This document shows, piece by piece, positions 35,390 through 44,051 of a stretch of DNA of 64,000 nt (its first letter is position 1; each line of letters opens with the position of its first letter). The stretch is from Arthrobacter pascens. GTDB taxonomy: Bacteria; Actinomycetota; Actinomycetes; Actinomycetales; Micrococcaceae. Location: contig NZ_JAUSWY010000001.1 of the NCBI RefSeq assembly GCF_030815585.1, positions 1,116,001 to 1,180,000 on the forward strand, in the 5' to 3' direction. The position numbers were made by a program, and so were the translations under genes. The notes below the pieces were generated by a model. That model was not told the origin of the DNA. It worked only from the letters and a program-made list of their open reading frames with translations, and did not search any database.

Positions 35390-37429
35390 CTAGAAATCCC
35401 CGCCGCCGCCGGAGTCTCCGCCCCAGCCACCGCCGAAGTCGCCTCCGCCGGAATCTCCGCCGCCCCAGCCGCCGCCGTCGCTGTGGCCGCCGCCCCAGCC
35501 GCCGCCACCGCCGCCGTTGAGGATGGAGTTGATGAGAATGCCGCCCAGGATGGCACCACCCAGCCCTCCTCCGCCACCTCCGCCGAACATTCCTCCGCCG
35601 CCATAGCCCTGGTTGGCATAGCCGCCAAAGTTGTCCACGTCGGCCTGGGCAAGCTGGGCCGCCTGTGCGGCCAACGCGTGGGCCTGCTGGGCATACGTGA
35701 GTGCCGTCACGGGATCGTTGCGCGAGATGGAAAGCGCGTAGTCGAGATTGCGCTGCGATTCAGCCAACCGGGTGCGGGCCTCCGTCCCTACTCCGCCACG
35801 CCGGGCAGTGATGTAGTCGGAGGTGGCGCTGATCTGGGCCTGGGCGGCCATGATGGTCTGCTGCAGCGAGGCCTGGGCGCGCCGGGCCTGCTCCTGCTGG
35901 TCCCGGATGCCGGTCAGAGCCTGGTCCAAGGCCTGATGGGCGCTTTCCACTCGGTCCAAGGTGGCGATGGGGTCAATCTTGCCGCCTTGGATCTCCGCTT
36001 TGACCTGGCCCAAGGCAGCCTCAACTCCGGCCACCGGGCCTGCCAGTTCGGGGTGGGCCCCGGACTGGATCATGGCCTTCGCCTGGGCTAGGTCCTGGGA
36101 AGTCTCGACGACGGCGGCCTCGAGGCCGTTACGGGCCTCGTCCAGGCTGGAGGAGACCTTGGCTATGGCGTCGAGGAGAACGTTGGTCTGGTGCAGGCTC
36201 TCTTCCGACGCCCGGACGGCGACGGCTGCCAGGCTGGCCTCGCCGGCAGAGAGCTTCTCCTGGGCTGCGGCCTCGGCGTTCTGCACAAAGGCCAGGCGTT
36301 CCTTTGCCTGGGTGATGTTGTCCGATACCTGTACCAGGGCGCTGTCTGCATACTTGGCGCGCAGAGCGGTCAGCGACTGTTCGGCACTGGCGATCTTCGC
36401 ATCCGCCTCCTGCGCCCCTGCGCTGACAGCTGCCAAGGCCTGCGGGGCATTCTTCTCCAACTCCCGCAATGAATCGAAATCGGCCTTCTGCTCCTGCAGC
36501 GACGCCAGGGCGGCCTCGGAACGGCGGATGATTTCGCCCAGCCAGCTCCGCTGCTGCTCTTCGGTGTCCGGAATATGGTCGTCCAGCTGCTGCTGCAGCT
36601 TGAACGATTCGGACATGTGGCCCTTGGCTTCCGCCAGCGCCTTGGTGAAGTTGCCGATGGCGGCATCGCCGTACTGCGCCTGGGCAAACCCGAGTTCCTG
36701 CTCGCTGGACTTGATGGCGTCATCGGCCTCGATGATCAGGGAGCCGCTCTTGCGACGGAGTTCCTCCACACTGAGCGACGCCAGAGGATCCAGCTCCTGG
36801 CCCTGCGGGCCATAACTGGCGCTGGATGCTTGGGCCGCCTTCTTCCGCTTGTTGCGGAAGTAGAGGTAGGCGCCTGCCCCTCCGACAGCGACGACTCCGG
36901 TTCCGACCAGGACTGCGGTGCCGGCGCCGTCGCCGGGGACATTACCGCTGCCGCCGCCAGCGGCGTCGCCGATGGCCGCCGCAGCATCTATCGCGGCCTG
37001 GGCATAGTTGCCATTCGCAAGCTGCGGGCCGATGGCTTTGCTCTTGATGTTTTCAATTTGGGCAGTGGTGATCTTGCTGCCGCCCTTATTCAGGTTGTAC
37101 TGCCTTGTATCGGTAGCAACGGCGAAGATCAGGGCATTGGATCCCAGGCCGGCCTGTTCGGCTACCTGGTCCGTCCAGGCTTCGCGCTCGTTGGGGCTTT
37201 CGAACTTCTTGACGGTAACGACGTGGAGCACCGTTGAGTGGTCGGTTCCAAGCTTCTTGATGGCAGCCTCAACTTTGGCTTTGTCGCCTCCCAGGACCCC
37301 GGCCGAATCGACAATCTTCGTGACTGGGTCCAGAGTCACGGGCGGTTCGGCCCAGGCCGCGCCAGCGGGAACCGCCAACAGCCCGGTCAGGCCGATCACG
37401 GCGAGAATACGTTTGAACTTTGACCGCAT
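35390..37429 (-). CDS. TPM-domain secreted/membrane protein with Gly-rich tail
   Basis: A signal peptide (MRSKFKRILAVIGLTGLLAV, cleavage near AWA-27) leads to a TPM-type domain at about residues 35-160, as in YgcG/Psb32 proteins. A hydrophobic helix AVLVGTGVVAVGGAGAYLYF (about residue 190) follows, then a long Ala/Gln/Glu coiled-coil region. The C-terminal 80 residues are almost only Gly, Asp, Trp, Ser and Phe. 679 residues from ATG 37429; the frame opens earlier but the signal peptide fixes the start. Gene neighbour pspA downstream suggests an envelope-stress role. TPM function here is unknown. Confidence 0.85.
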   Translation of the reverse strand: MRSKFKRILAVIGLTGLLAVPAGAAWAEPPVTLDPVTKIVDSAGVLGGDKAKVEAAIKKLGTDHSTVLHVVTVKKFESPNEREAWTDQVAEQAGLGSNALIFAVATDTRQYNLNKGGSKITTAQIENIKSKAIGPQLANGNYAQAAIDAAAAIGDAAGGGSGNVPGDGAGTAVLVGTGVVAVGGAGAYLYFRNKRKKAAQASSASYGPQGQELDPLASLSVEELRRKSGSLIIEADDAIKSSEQELGFAQAQYGDAAIGNFTKALAEAKGHMSESFKLQQQLDDHIPDTEEQQRSWLGEIIRRSEAALASLQEQKADFDSLRELEKNAPQALAAVSAGAQEADAKIASAEQSLTALRAKYADSALVQVSDNITQAKERLAFVQNAEAAAQEKLSAGEASLAAVAVRASEESLHQTNVLLDAIAKVSSSLDEARNGLEAAVVETSQDLAQAKAMIQSGAHPELAGPVAGVEAALGQVKAEIQGGKIDPIATLDRVESAHQALDQALTGIRDQQEQARRAQASLQQTIMAAQAQISATSDYITARRGGVGTEARTRLAESQRNLDYALSISRNDPVTALTYAQQAHALAAQAAQLAQADVDNFGGYANQGYGGGGMFGGGGGGGLGGAILGGILINSILNGGGGGGWGGGHSDGGGWGGGDSGGGDFGGGWGGDSGGGGDF

Positions 37430-37727
37430 GTGCAACCCTTCAGCACGCCTGACACCGATTCGGGACGAATCAGTCGTCTCAGAATGCAGCAGCGCCCCCA
37501 CGCGTGGTGTAAAGCCGCAGGTCGCTGTGGCAATTCCTCTTGATTCTATGGTGCACCTATTGGTGCGTCCACAACGGTGAATATGCCACCAGCGAAACGA
37601 ACTGGGGGGCATGGCAAGTCGCTGGACAAACTCCCGGATCGTCATTCAGGAACCTCCCAGCTAACGTCCGCGCTAGTTCCAGCCAAGGAGTCCATAGTTA
37701 ATACAGACGAGGATGAAAGGAAGTCCA
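37430..37727. other. Divergent promoter region of the TPM-pspA and HtrA-like genes
   Basis: 298 bases between the TPM-domain gene (reverse) and the protease gene (forward). The forward side has an AT-rich CATAGTTAAT about 30 bases before the start and the ribosome-binding site AAAGGAAG 5 bases before the ATG at 37728. I see no clear paired -35. Nothing coding is evident. Confidence 0.45.
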
Positions 37728-39434
37728 ATGACTGAGAACCCAACGCCGGGTGCAGCGCCTGAGAACCGGAATCCGGGCTCACGGCAGGTGCCGGAACCGC
37801 AGGACGGGCAGCAGCCTGAACAGCGGCATGGGGAAAGCCCTGCGCCGCTGCACGATCCCGCCCTGCACCATCCCAAGGCGGCCGCAAGCGGGGATCAGCG
37901 CGGTACCGAAGGCGCCGGCGCGGGTTCCGACGGGCACGATAATCCGACGGAGAGCCTGGACCGCCCGCAGGAGGGTGAACACCCCACCCAACAGCTTCCG
38001 GGGGCACCGCGTCCTGTCTATCCTCCGCGGGAACCGTTCTACGGCCAGCAGAACCCCGGCCAGCAGAACACCGCCCCACACAACCAGGGCCAGCACATTT
38101 ACGGGCAGCACCAGAACCAGAATCCGGGCCAGTACCACCCCGGTCAGCAATACGCCCAGCACGGGGCCCATGCGGCATCGCCCGGCGGGCTTGGCACCAC
38201 TCCGAATCCGGCTGATGCGCCTCGTAGGAAAGCAACGTTCGGCGTGGGCACGCTGGTGGCCAGCATCCTGGCCGCCGGCCTGGTGGGCGGCGGCGTGGCC
38301 ACCGTAGGATCCGCGAACCTTTTCAACAACGGCTCCCCGTCCTCGGCAAGCAGCAGCAGCCAGCCGGAAACCGTCATCGTCAACAACAAGGACGACGTCA
38401 ATGCCATCACGGCTGCGGCATTGAAAGCGTCCCCCAGCGTGGTGACTATCAGCGCCACGACTGGCAGCTCGGGCGGCACCGGCTCCGGCATCATCCTGGA
38501 CAACGATGGTCATATCCTGACCAACACCCACGTGGTGACCTTGGACGGCCAGACAGCGAGTGCCGCCATTGAGGTCCGCACAAGTGCGGGCAAGGTCCTG
38601 ACCGCCAAGGTTGTGGGCACCGATCCACTTTCTGACCTCGCAGTCATCAAGGTGGACGACCCCTCCGGCCTGACCGCAGCCACCCTTGGAGATTCTTCAA
38701 AGCTCAATGTGGGGGACACGGCCATCGCCATCGGTTCCCCGTTGGGTCTGACCGGCACGGTGACTGACGGCATTGTCTCAACGCTCAACCGGACCATCAG
38801 CGTTGCTTCGTCGGCGGCACCGAAGGATGGCGACAAGTCCCAAGGCGGAGATCAGGGCTTCCAGTTCGCACCTCCGGACGGCGGCCAGGGCCAGAACGCC
38901 ACAGGCCAAGGCTCCATTTCCATCAATGTCATCCAGACTGATGCCGCCATCAACCCCGGGAACTCCGGCGGCGCGCTGGTCAACAGCAAGGGTGAGATCA
39001 TCGGGGTCAACGTGGCCATTGCCTCGGCCGGTTCAGACTCGACCTCATCATCCCAGAGCGGGAACATCGGCGTGGGTTTCAGCATCCCCATCAACAACGC
39101 CAAGCGCGTTGCCCAGGAGATCATTGCTAACGGCAAGGTGTCCCACGGCCAGCTGGGCGTGAGCGTCAAGGACAAGTCCACCTCCGGTTCATCGTCCGGA
39201 TTCTCCGTGGGGGCAGACGTCGCCACCGTCGAATCCGGTTCCGCGGCCGCCAAGGCGGGCATCAAGGTGGGCGACGTCGTGACCAGGTTCAATGACCTGA
39301 CCATCAGCGATCCCAACCAGCTGACGGCCGCTGTCCGCGAACAGGCCGGGGGATCCACGGTGAAGATCACCGTCCTGCGCAACGGCCAGGAGCAGACGCT
39401 CGATGTCACGCTGGGTACCGCGCCCGACCAGTAG
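37728..39434 (+). CDS. HtrA-like trypsin-type serine protease with PDZ domain
   Basis: Membrane-anchored protease. About 170 residues of Pro/Gln/His/Gly-rich cytoplasmic sequence precede a transmembrane helix (about 171-190, FGVGTLVASILAAGLVGGGV). The protease domain has catalytic His268 (LTNTHVV), Asp303 (DLAVIK) and Ser413 (NPGNSGGAL). A PDZ domain follows (about 470-560, VESGSAAAKAGIKVGDVV). 568 residues. ATG at 37728 with AAAGGAAG before it is better than the ATG at 37713. Likely degrades misfolded envelope proteins; a T-tract terminator follows. Lies opposite TPM-pspA. Confidence 0.94.
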   Translation: MTENPTPGAAPENRNPGSRQVPEPQDGQQPEQRHGESPAPLHDPALHHPKAAASGDQRGTEGAGAGSDGHDNPTESLDRPQEGEHPTQQLPGAPRPVYPPREPFYGQQNPGQQNTAPHNQGQHIYGQHQNQNPGQYHPGQQYAQHGAHAASPGGLGTTPNPADAPRRKATFGVGTLVASILAAGLVGGGVATVGSANLFNNGSPSSASSSSQPETVIVNNKDDVNAITAAALKASPSVVTISATTGSSGGTGSGIILDNDGHILTNTHVVTLDGQTASAAIEVRTSAGKVLTAKVVGTDPLSDLAVIKVDDPSGLTAATLGDSSKLNVGDTAIAIGSPLGLTGTVTDGIVSTLNRTISVASSAAPKDGDKSQGGDQGFQFAPPDGGQGQNATGQGSISINVIQTDAAINPGNSGGALVNSKGEIIGVNVAIASAGSDSTSSSQSGNIGVGFSIPINNAKRVAQEIIANGKVSHGQLGVSVKDKSTSGSSSGFSVGADVATVESGSAAAKAGIKVGDVVTRFNDLTISDPNQLTAAVREQAGGSTVKITVLRNGQEQTLDVTLGTAPDQ

Positions 39435-39457
39435 GAAGCACAGCAAAAGCAGCCCCC

Positions 39458-39505
39458 ACGACGGCGGAGGTCACCTCAGACGGTGCCCCGCCGTCGTCGT
39501 TTTTC
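39458..39505 (+). terminator. Rho-independent terminator after the HtrA-like gene
   Basis: ACGACGGCGG (39458-39467) pairs with CCGCCGTCGT (39488-39497) followed by CGTTTTTCC. Loop about 20 bases. Confidence 0.8.
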
Positions 39506-39671
39506 CTGTCCTGGCAAGGCAGGCTGACACAGGGGTTAACGGGACGGGCCCGGGGCCCGGCTATATGGTTAGCTAGAAGCTACCCGAACCCCGGGCGTTC
39601 CGCGGCCACGACCTCACCCGGCTGGCTATCCACAAGCATGGAAGGCTGCTGTAAATACAGTGGAAGAGACA

Positions 39672-40472
39672 TTGAAGATCATCGTCCTGGTCAAGCATGT
39701 ACCGGACGCGCAGTTTGACCGTCACCTCAACGGGGAGGGCTACACCACGGACCGCGACGAAAGCATCCTGTCCGAGCTGGACGAATACGCCCTGGAAGCC
39801 GCACTGCAGCTGGCCGAAGCCCGCGGCGGGAGTAAGGCCGGCAACCAGGTCATTGCCCTGAGCATGGGGCCGGCGGGTGCAGTGAACGCTGTGAAAAAAT
39901 CGCTGCAGATGGGCGCCACCGAAGGTGTGCACCTCACTGACGACGCCCTGGCCGGCTCGGACGCAGCCGCCACGTCACTGGCCCTCGCAGCAGCCATCCG
40001 CCACCTCGGAGCGGGTGCCCCGGTGGACCTCGTACTCACCGGCATGGCATCCACGGACGGTGAAACGTCCCTTGTGCCGGCGCAGCTGGCGGAGCGGCTC
40101 AGTCTCCCGCAGGTCACGTTTGCGTCGTCCCTGGAGGTCGACGGCGGACGGCTCACCGCCCGCCGGGACGCCGATACCTACTCGGAGACTGTTGAAGCAT
40201 CACTCCCCGCGGTGGTGTCGGTGACGGACCAGATCAACGAGCCGCGGTATCCCAATTTCAAGGGCATCATCGCCGCTAAGCGGAAGAGCATCACCACCCT
40301 CTCCCTCCAGGACATCGGAGTTGATCCCTCGCAGGTGGGCCGCGCAGGATCCTGGACCACGGTGACGTCTGCGGAGGAACGCCCGCCGCGCACCGCCGGA
40401 ACAATCATCACAGACGAAGGCGACGCGGGTATCAGGCTCGTCGACTTCCTGGCCGCACAGAAGCTGCTTTAA
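39672..40472 (+). CDS. etfB: Electron transfer flavoprotein beta subunit
   Basis: Small ETF subunit that binds AMP and helps carry electrons from acyl-CoA and other dehydrogenases. The N terminus KIIVLVKHVPDAQFDRHL is typical, then GSKAGNQVIALSMGP and GMASTDGETSLVPAQLAERL. The TTG at 39672 is favoured because it gives the usual MKIIVLVKHVPD start and has GGAAGAG just upstream; a GTG at 39660 would add 4 residues. 266 residues. Followed 14 bases later by etfA. The spacer upstream (39506-39671) has an imperfect GGTTAGCT/AGCTACC dyad at 39567-39584 but no sure promoter. Confidence 0.93.
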   Translation: MKIIVLVKHVPDAQFDRHLNGEGYTTDRDESILSELDEYALEAALQLAEARGGSKAGNQVIALSMGPAGAVNAVKKSLQMGATEGVHLTDDALAGSDAAATSLALAAAIRHLGAGAPVDLVLTGMASTDGETSLVPAQLAERLSLPQVTFASSLEVDGGRLTARRDADTYSETVEASLPAVVSVTDQINEPRYPNFKGIIAAKRKSITTLSLQDIGVDPSQVGRAGSWTTVTSAEERPPRTAGTIITDEGDAGIRLVDFLAAQKLL

Positions 40473-40486
40473 GAGGGATCACAGAC

Positions 40487-41440
40487 ATGGCAAACGTACT
40501 CGTATTCATCGATAACCCGGGCGACGCCCTGAAGAAGAGCAGCCTCGAACTGCTGACCCTTGGGCGTTCCCTGGGCGAGACCGCCGTTGCCTTGAACGGC
40601 GAGCTGCACAGCGGCGTTTCGGCCGCGCTTGCCGAATACGGCGTCGGCGCGGTCTTCCGTCCGTCGGCCCAGGACCTGGACGACTATCTCGTGGCACCCA
40701 AGGCCGCCTATCTGGCCGCCGCCGTGGCTGCGACAGGTGCCGGCACCGTACTCCTGGACAACTCGCCCGAGGGCAAGGAGATTGCGGCGCGGCTGGGTAT
40801 CCGGCTGAACGCAGGAGTCATCACGGACGTTGTGGCGGTTGATGCCGACGGTACAGCACACAAATCCGTCCTGGCGGGCTCGTACACCACTGCTGCGAAG
40901 GCCACGACGCCGGTTTCCGTGCTGACGGTGAAGGCCAACAACGTGACGCCGGAGCCGGCAACGGCTCCGAGTTCGCCCGAAGCGGCAACCATTGAGGTCC
41001 CGGCCGACAGCACGGCCGCGGCAGCACGTATCACTGAACGCCAGCAGAAGACCGCCAGCGGCCGCCCGGACCTGACCGACGCGCGGATCGTGGTGGCTGG
41101 CGGGCGTGGCCTGGACGGTGACTTCGGTCCGGTAGAGCAGCTGGCCGATGCCTTGGGCGCTGCCGTGGGAGCCTCCCGTGCGGCGACAGACGCCGGCTGG
41201 ATCAGCCACGACGCCCAAGTGGGCCAGACCGGAAAGACGGTCTCGCCGCAGCTTTACATTTCCGTTGGCATCTCCGGTGCCATCCAGCAGAAGGCCGGAA
41301 TGCAGACGGCGAAGGTCATTGTGGCCGTGAACAAGGACGCTGAATCGCCTGTCTTTGAGATCGCCGACTTCGGCATCATCGGGGACCTCTTTGACGTCCT
41401 TCCCCAAGCCACAGAAGAGATCAAGAAGCGCAAAGGCTGA
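40487..41440 (+). CDS. etfA: Electron transfer flavoprotein alpha subunit
   Basis: Large ETF subunit holding FAD in its C-terminal domain. FAD contacts are in GGRGLDGDFGPVEQLADALG, VGASRAATDAGW, VGQTGKTVSPQLYISVGISGAIQQKAGM and VNKDAESPVFEIADFGIIGD. 317 residues, normal length; GAGGGAT stands just before the ATG. Forms a heterodimer with EtfB. In this context it could link to the sarcosine and other dehydrogenase systems, but the partner is not given by the sequence. Confidence 0.96.
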   Translation: MANVLVFIDNPGDALKKSSLELLTLGRSLGETAVALNGELHSGVSAALAEYGVGAVFRPSAQDLDDYLVAPKAAYLAAAVAATGAGTVLLDNSPEGKEIAARLGIRLNAGVITDVVAVDADGTAHKSVLAGSYTTAAKATTPVSVLTVKANNVTPEPATAPSSPEAATIEVPADSTAAAARITERQQKTASGRPDLTDARIVVAGGRGLDGDFGPVEQLADALGAAVGASRAATDAGWISHDAQVGQTGKTVSPQLYISVGISGAIQQKAGMQTAKVIVAVNKDAESPVFEIADFGIIGDLFDVLPQATEEIKKRKG

Positions 41441-41443
41441 TCC

Positions 41444-42223
41444 TTGACTGACCATGCTGTTCCAGCGCAGAGCCCGTTCAACCCGGACAAGCACCGGGTT
41501 GAACGGGTGCTCTGCTTCGCAGCGCATCCGGACGACATCGATTTTGGTGCCGCGGGCACCATAGCTGCCTGGACGGCAGCCGGAGTGCAGGTCACCTACT
41601 GCATCATGACCGACGGCGACGCCGGAGGCTTCGATCCCGCCCACCGGGCGGAGATCATCGCTTTGCGGGCCGCCGAGCAGGAGCGGGCTGCGGGGCTCGT
41701 TGGGGTCACCGACATCCGTTACCTCAATGAGCGGGACGGCTTCCTCGAGCCGAACCACCAGGTGATGTTTGGTGTGGTGAAACTGGTCCGCGAAATCCGG
41801 CCCGACGTCGTCGTGGCAATGCATCCGGAGCGGAACTGGGGCAGGATCCAGAAGAGCCACCCGGACCACCTCGCGGTCGGGGAAGCCGTGACGCGAGCCG
41901 TCTACCCTGCCGTGGAGAACCCGTTCGCCTATCCGGAGCTTGCCGAATCAGGCTTGGCGGCCTACAAGCTGCCGTGGCTCTGGCTCTACGCGGGACCGGA
42001 TGAGCGCGAGAACCACTTTGTGGACGTCACTGACCACGTGGAGCAGAAACTCCAGGCCATCCACGTCCACGTCAGCCAGCACCCCGATGCCGCCGCGATG
42101 GAAGCCGAGGTCCGCAAGGGAATGTCCGCGAATGCCAAGCGCGCCGGAATGGCTGATGGCCGCAGCGCAGAAGCGTTCCACGTCGTTACAGTCAACGGCC
42201 CGGGGACCATCGCCGGCTTCTAG
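41444..42223 (+). CDS. PIG-L family deacetylase
   Basis: Zinc-dependent N-acetylglucosaminyl deacetylase-like fold (GlcNAc-PI de-N-acetylase/MshB/Mca family). The AHPDD metal motif is His28-Asp31 (FAAHPDDIDFGAAGT), and a third ligand His is likely in KSHPDHLAVGEA. The TTG at 41444 follows the etfA stop by 3 bases, so it is part of that transcript. 259 residues. In actinobacteria such enzymes act in mycothiol synthesis or detoxification, but this one is not close enough to MshB or Mca for me to assign it. Confidence 0.85.
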   Translation: MTDHAVPAQSPFNPDKHRVERVLCFAAHPDDIDFGAAGTIAAWTAAGVQVTYCIMTDGDAGGFDPAHRAEIIALRAAEQERAAGLVGVTDIRYLNERDGFLEPNHQVMFGVVKLVREIRPDVVVAMHPERNWGRIQKSHPDHLAVGEAVTRAVYPAVENPFAYPELAESGLAAYKLPWLWLYAGPDERENHFVDVTDHVEQKLQAIHVHVSQHPDAAAMEAEVRKGMSANAKRAGMADGRSAEAFHVVTVNGPGTIAGF

Positions 42224-42257
42224 GATTGCCACCTGTAACGCCTGTCATATGCGTCTC

Positions 42258-43082
42258 TCAGGCGCCCAGAGCGGCGTCGGCCACCGTAGGCAGCGTCGGG
42301 ACGGCTGAGCCTCCCACCGGCTCCACCGTGATGCCGAGGGATGCGGCGGATGCGATTCCCTTCACGACGGCGGGTTTGGACAGTGCAGCTTCGTCCATCA
42401 GGCCCTGGGAAACCGGTGCTGAGCCATCCTTCGGGATCAGCCACATCTGGTAGACCTTGCCCGCCGGCGGGGCGGGCACGCCGTTCATCTTGACCACCGC
42501 TGCATCCTTCGACGGGGAGATCAGAAGGGTGGCGGTTCCACCGCCGGACACGTCCACGGATGCTTCGCGGACATCGTCGGCCCGGACAACCTGGTTCAGC
42601 GGATCATTCTGGTCCGCGATGTAGGCGCCTACGCCCACCCCGCCGAGTGCTATGACTGCCGCCGCAGCGACGCCCGCAAGCCAACGGCGTGCACCGGCCG
42701 GACGGCGTCGTTCTTCCCTGCGTTGCCTCAATACGGACAGATCATCGCCGTCCATGGTTGTTTTCTTGGGTTGCGGGGTCGGCTGGGCGGGCAGTTGCGA
42801 CGCAATGCGCGCGAAGAGATCCACGGGTGGCTCCTCCTCGGCCGTGAATGTTGTCGCGAGCGTTTCACGGGCCTGGCGGACCCGCTCCAAGAAGGAGCTG
42901 CGCTCAGCTTCAGTCGCGGAGGAGATGTACTCATCAATGGCGGAGCGCTCGGCATCTGTCACGGCGTCCAGGGCATACAGCTCAGCCAGTTCCACGGCAC
43001 GCCCTGAAGCCAGGTCCGTGGCAACGGCGTCGCCGAACGAGCCCGGCCGTCGGTTGCCTTCAGAATTGTTCATTTCCGTCAT
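42258..43082 (-). CDS. rskA: RskA-type anti-sigma factor
   Basis: Membrane-bound anti-sigma factor. The cytoplasmic N terminus (about 20-80) has the anti-sigma-like ASGRAVELAELYALDAVTDAE, followed by a basic linker RQRREERRRP and one transmembrane helix (about residues 134-155, WLAGVAAAAVIALGGVGVGAY). The extracytoplasmic domain contains TATLLISPSKDAAVVKMNGV and YQMWLIPKDG, as in RskA proteins. 274 residues. It is preceded by the sigma gene, whose stop is one base away. The sigma should be released by regulated proteolysis of this protein. Confidence 0.88.
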   Translation of the reverse strand: MTEMNNSEGNRRPGSFGDAVATDLASGRAVELAELYALDAVTDAERSAIDEYISSATEAERSSFLERVRQARETLATTFTAEEEPPVDLFARIASQLPAQPTPQPKKTTMDGDDLSVLRQRREERRRPAGARRWLAGVAAAAVIALGGVGVGAYIADQNDPLNQVVRADDVREASVDVSGGGTATLLISPSKDAAVVKMNGVPAPPAGKVYQMWLIPKDGSAPVSQGLMDEAALSKPAVVKGIASAASLGITVEPVGGSAVPTLPTVADAALGA

Positions 43083-43083
43083 C

Positions 43084-43692
43084 TCAACTCACCCCCAGGC
43101 ATGTCTTCAATCGGATCAGTCCGTCGCGAATGCGGGACTTGATGGTGGGCACTGCGGCGTTCAGCTGCTCCGCAACTTCCCGGTACGTGAGGCCGCCATA
43201 GTAGGCAAGCCGAACGGATTCTTGCTGCGTAGCGGTCAGTGTTTCCAGGCATCGGACCACCGCCTCCGCCTCAAGCTTGTTTCCTACCTCATCAGATACG
43301 GAATCGTGATCGATGTCCTGGGTACTGGCCCCGTACCGGGCTTCGCGGTCGGTGGAGGACTGTGTAGAACGTACTTTGTCCACGGCACGGCGGTGCGAAA
43401 TTGTCATCAGCCACGAGAGCGGGCTCCCGGCCTCGGGATTGAAGTTCGCGGCGTTTTGCCAGACCTGCAGGAAAACCTCCTGGGTGGCGTCTTCACTGAG
43501 TTCGGGGTCGACCAGGACTCTCCGGGCCATACCGAAGACCCTGCGCGAAGTCAGCTGGTAGAACTCCGCGAACGCGGCCTGGTCGCCTTGGGCGATGCGG
43601 CCGAGCAGGCCAGCCAGGTGCCGGCCGACGTCGGCAGGCGACTCTGTGACGGCGGCCGGGGCCTCGACCTTTGGCGCATTGGGAGTTTCCAT
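43084..43692 (-). CDS. sigK: ECF sigma factor, SigK type
   Basis: Extracytoplasmic-function sigma factor. Region 2 (GDQAAFAEFYQLTSRRVFGM, SEDATQEVFLQVWQNA) and region 4 (LTATQQESVRLAYYGGLTYREVAEQLNAAVPTIKSRI) are clear. ATG at 43692 with GGAAAG 3-5 bases upstream gives 202 residues, normal for the family; the frame opens 79 codons earlier but that part has no sigma features. Directly followed by the RskA-type gene. The upstream spacer to glyA contains no clear ECF-type promoter that I can assign. Confidence 0.88.
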   Translation of the reverse strand: METPNAPKVEAPAAVTESPADVGRHLAGLLGRIAQGDQAAFAEFYQLTSRRVFGMARRVLVDPELSEDATQEVFLQVWQNAANFNPEAGSPLSWLMTISHRRAVDKVRSTQSSTDREARYGASTQDIDHDSVSDEVGNKLEAEAVVRCLETLTATQQESVRLAYYGGLTYREVAEQLNAAVPTIKSRIRDGLIRLKTCLGVS

Positions 43693-44051
43693 CACTTTCC
43701 AGCATAGGTCTCCTGGCGGTGAACCAGCTGCGTCATTGGCAGTGGCAGCCGACCCCTGCGGTTCAGTGGAGTGTTCCCCTTCCAGTAGTGTCACCTGCCG
43801 CTCCTCGCCGACCATGGAATGTCTCATGAGTGATTCGGTGCAGCCATGGTTCCGGATTGCTCCGGGACGTCGTGCTGGTTCGCCCGGCTGGACGCTACGG
43901 TTACAGAATTTTCCGTATCGTGTGCTCAAAAGCCAATGGTGGCTCCTATTGACGCTTAGTGATGTGCAACATATTATTGCATCAACACTAATATATCAGT
44001 GCGTGATAATAAGTATTTTAGATGTACTGCCTGACGTAAGGAACAACACCT
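43693..44051. promoter_or_regulatory. Intergenic region sigK/glyA with strong glyA-sox promoter and dyads
   Basis: Forward strand: TTGACG (43949-43954), 17 bases, TATTAT (43972-43977), a near-consensus housekeeping promoter and unusually AT-rich. Dyads surround it: AGCCA-atgg-TGGCT (43931-43944) just upstream, TGCAA-N7-TTGCA (43965-43981) across the -10, and CACT-N8-AGTG (43986-44001) around the start of transcription. The ribosome-binding AAGGA (about 44038) precedes glyA. Likely repressor or activator sites for the glyA-sox operon; the regulator is not in the window. The remainder of the region (43693-43920) has no visible gene. Confidence 0.75.

Noticed and set aside
43084..43929. Longer N-terminal version of the sigma factor starting at 43929
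   Set aside because: The extra 79 residues show no sigma features, and the ATG at 43692 has a good ribosome-binding site.
43984..44051. Glycine riboswitch before glyA
   Set aside because: The leader from the likely transcription start is only about 70 bases, too short for a glycine aptamer, and I see no matching fold.
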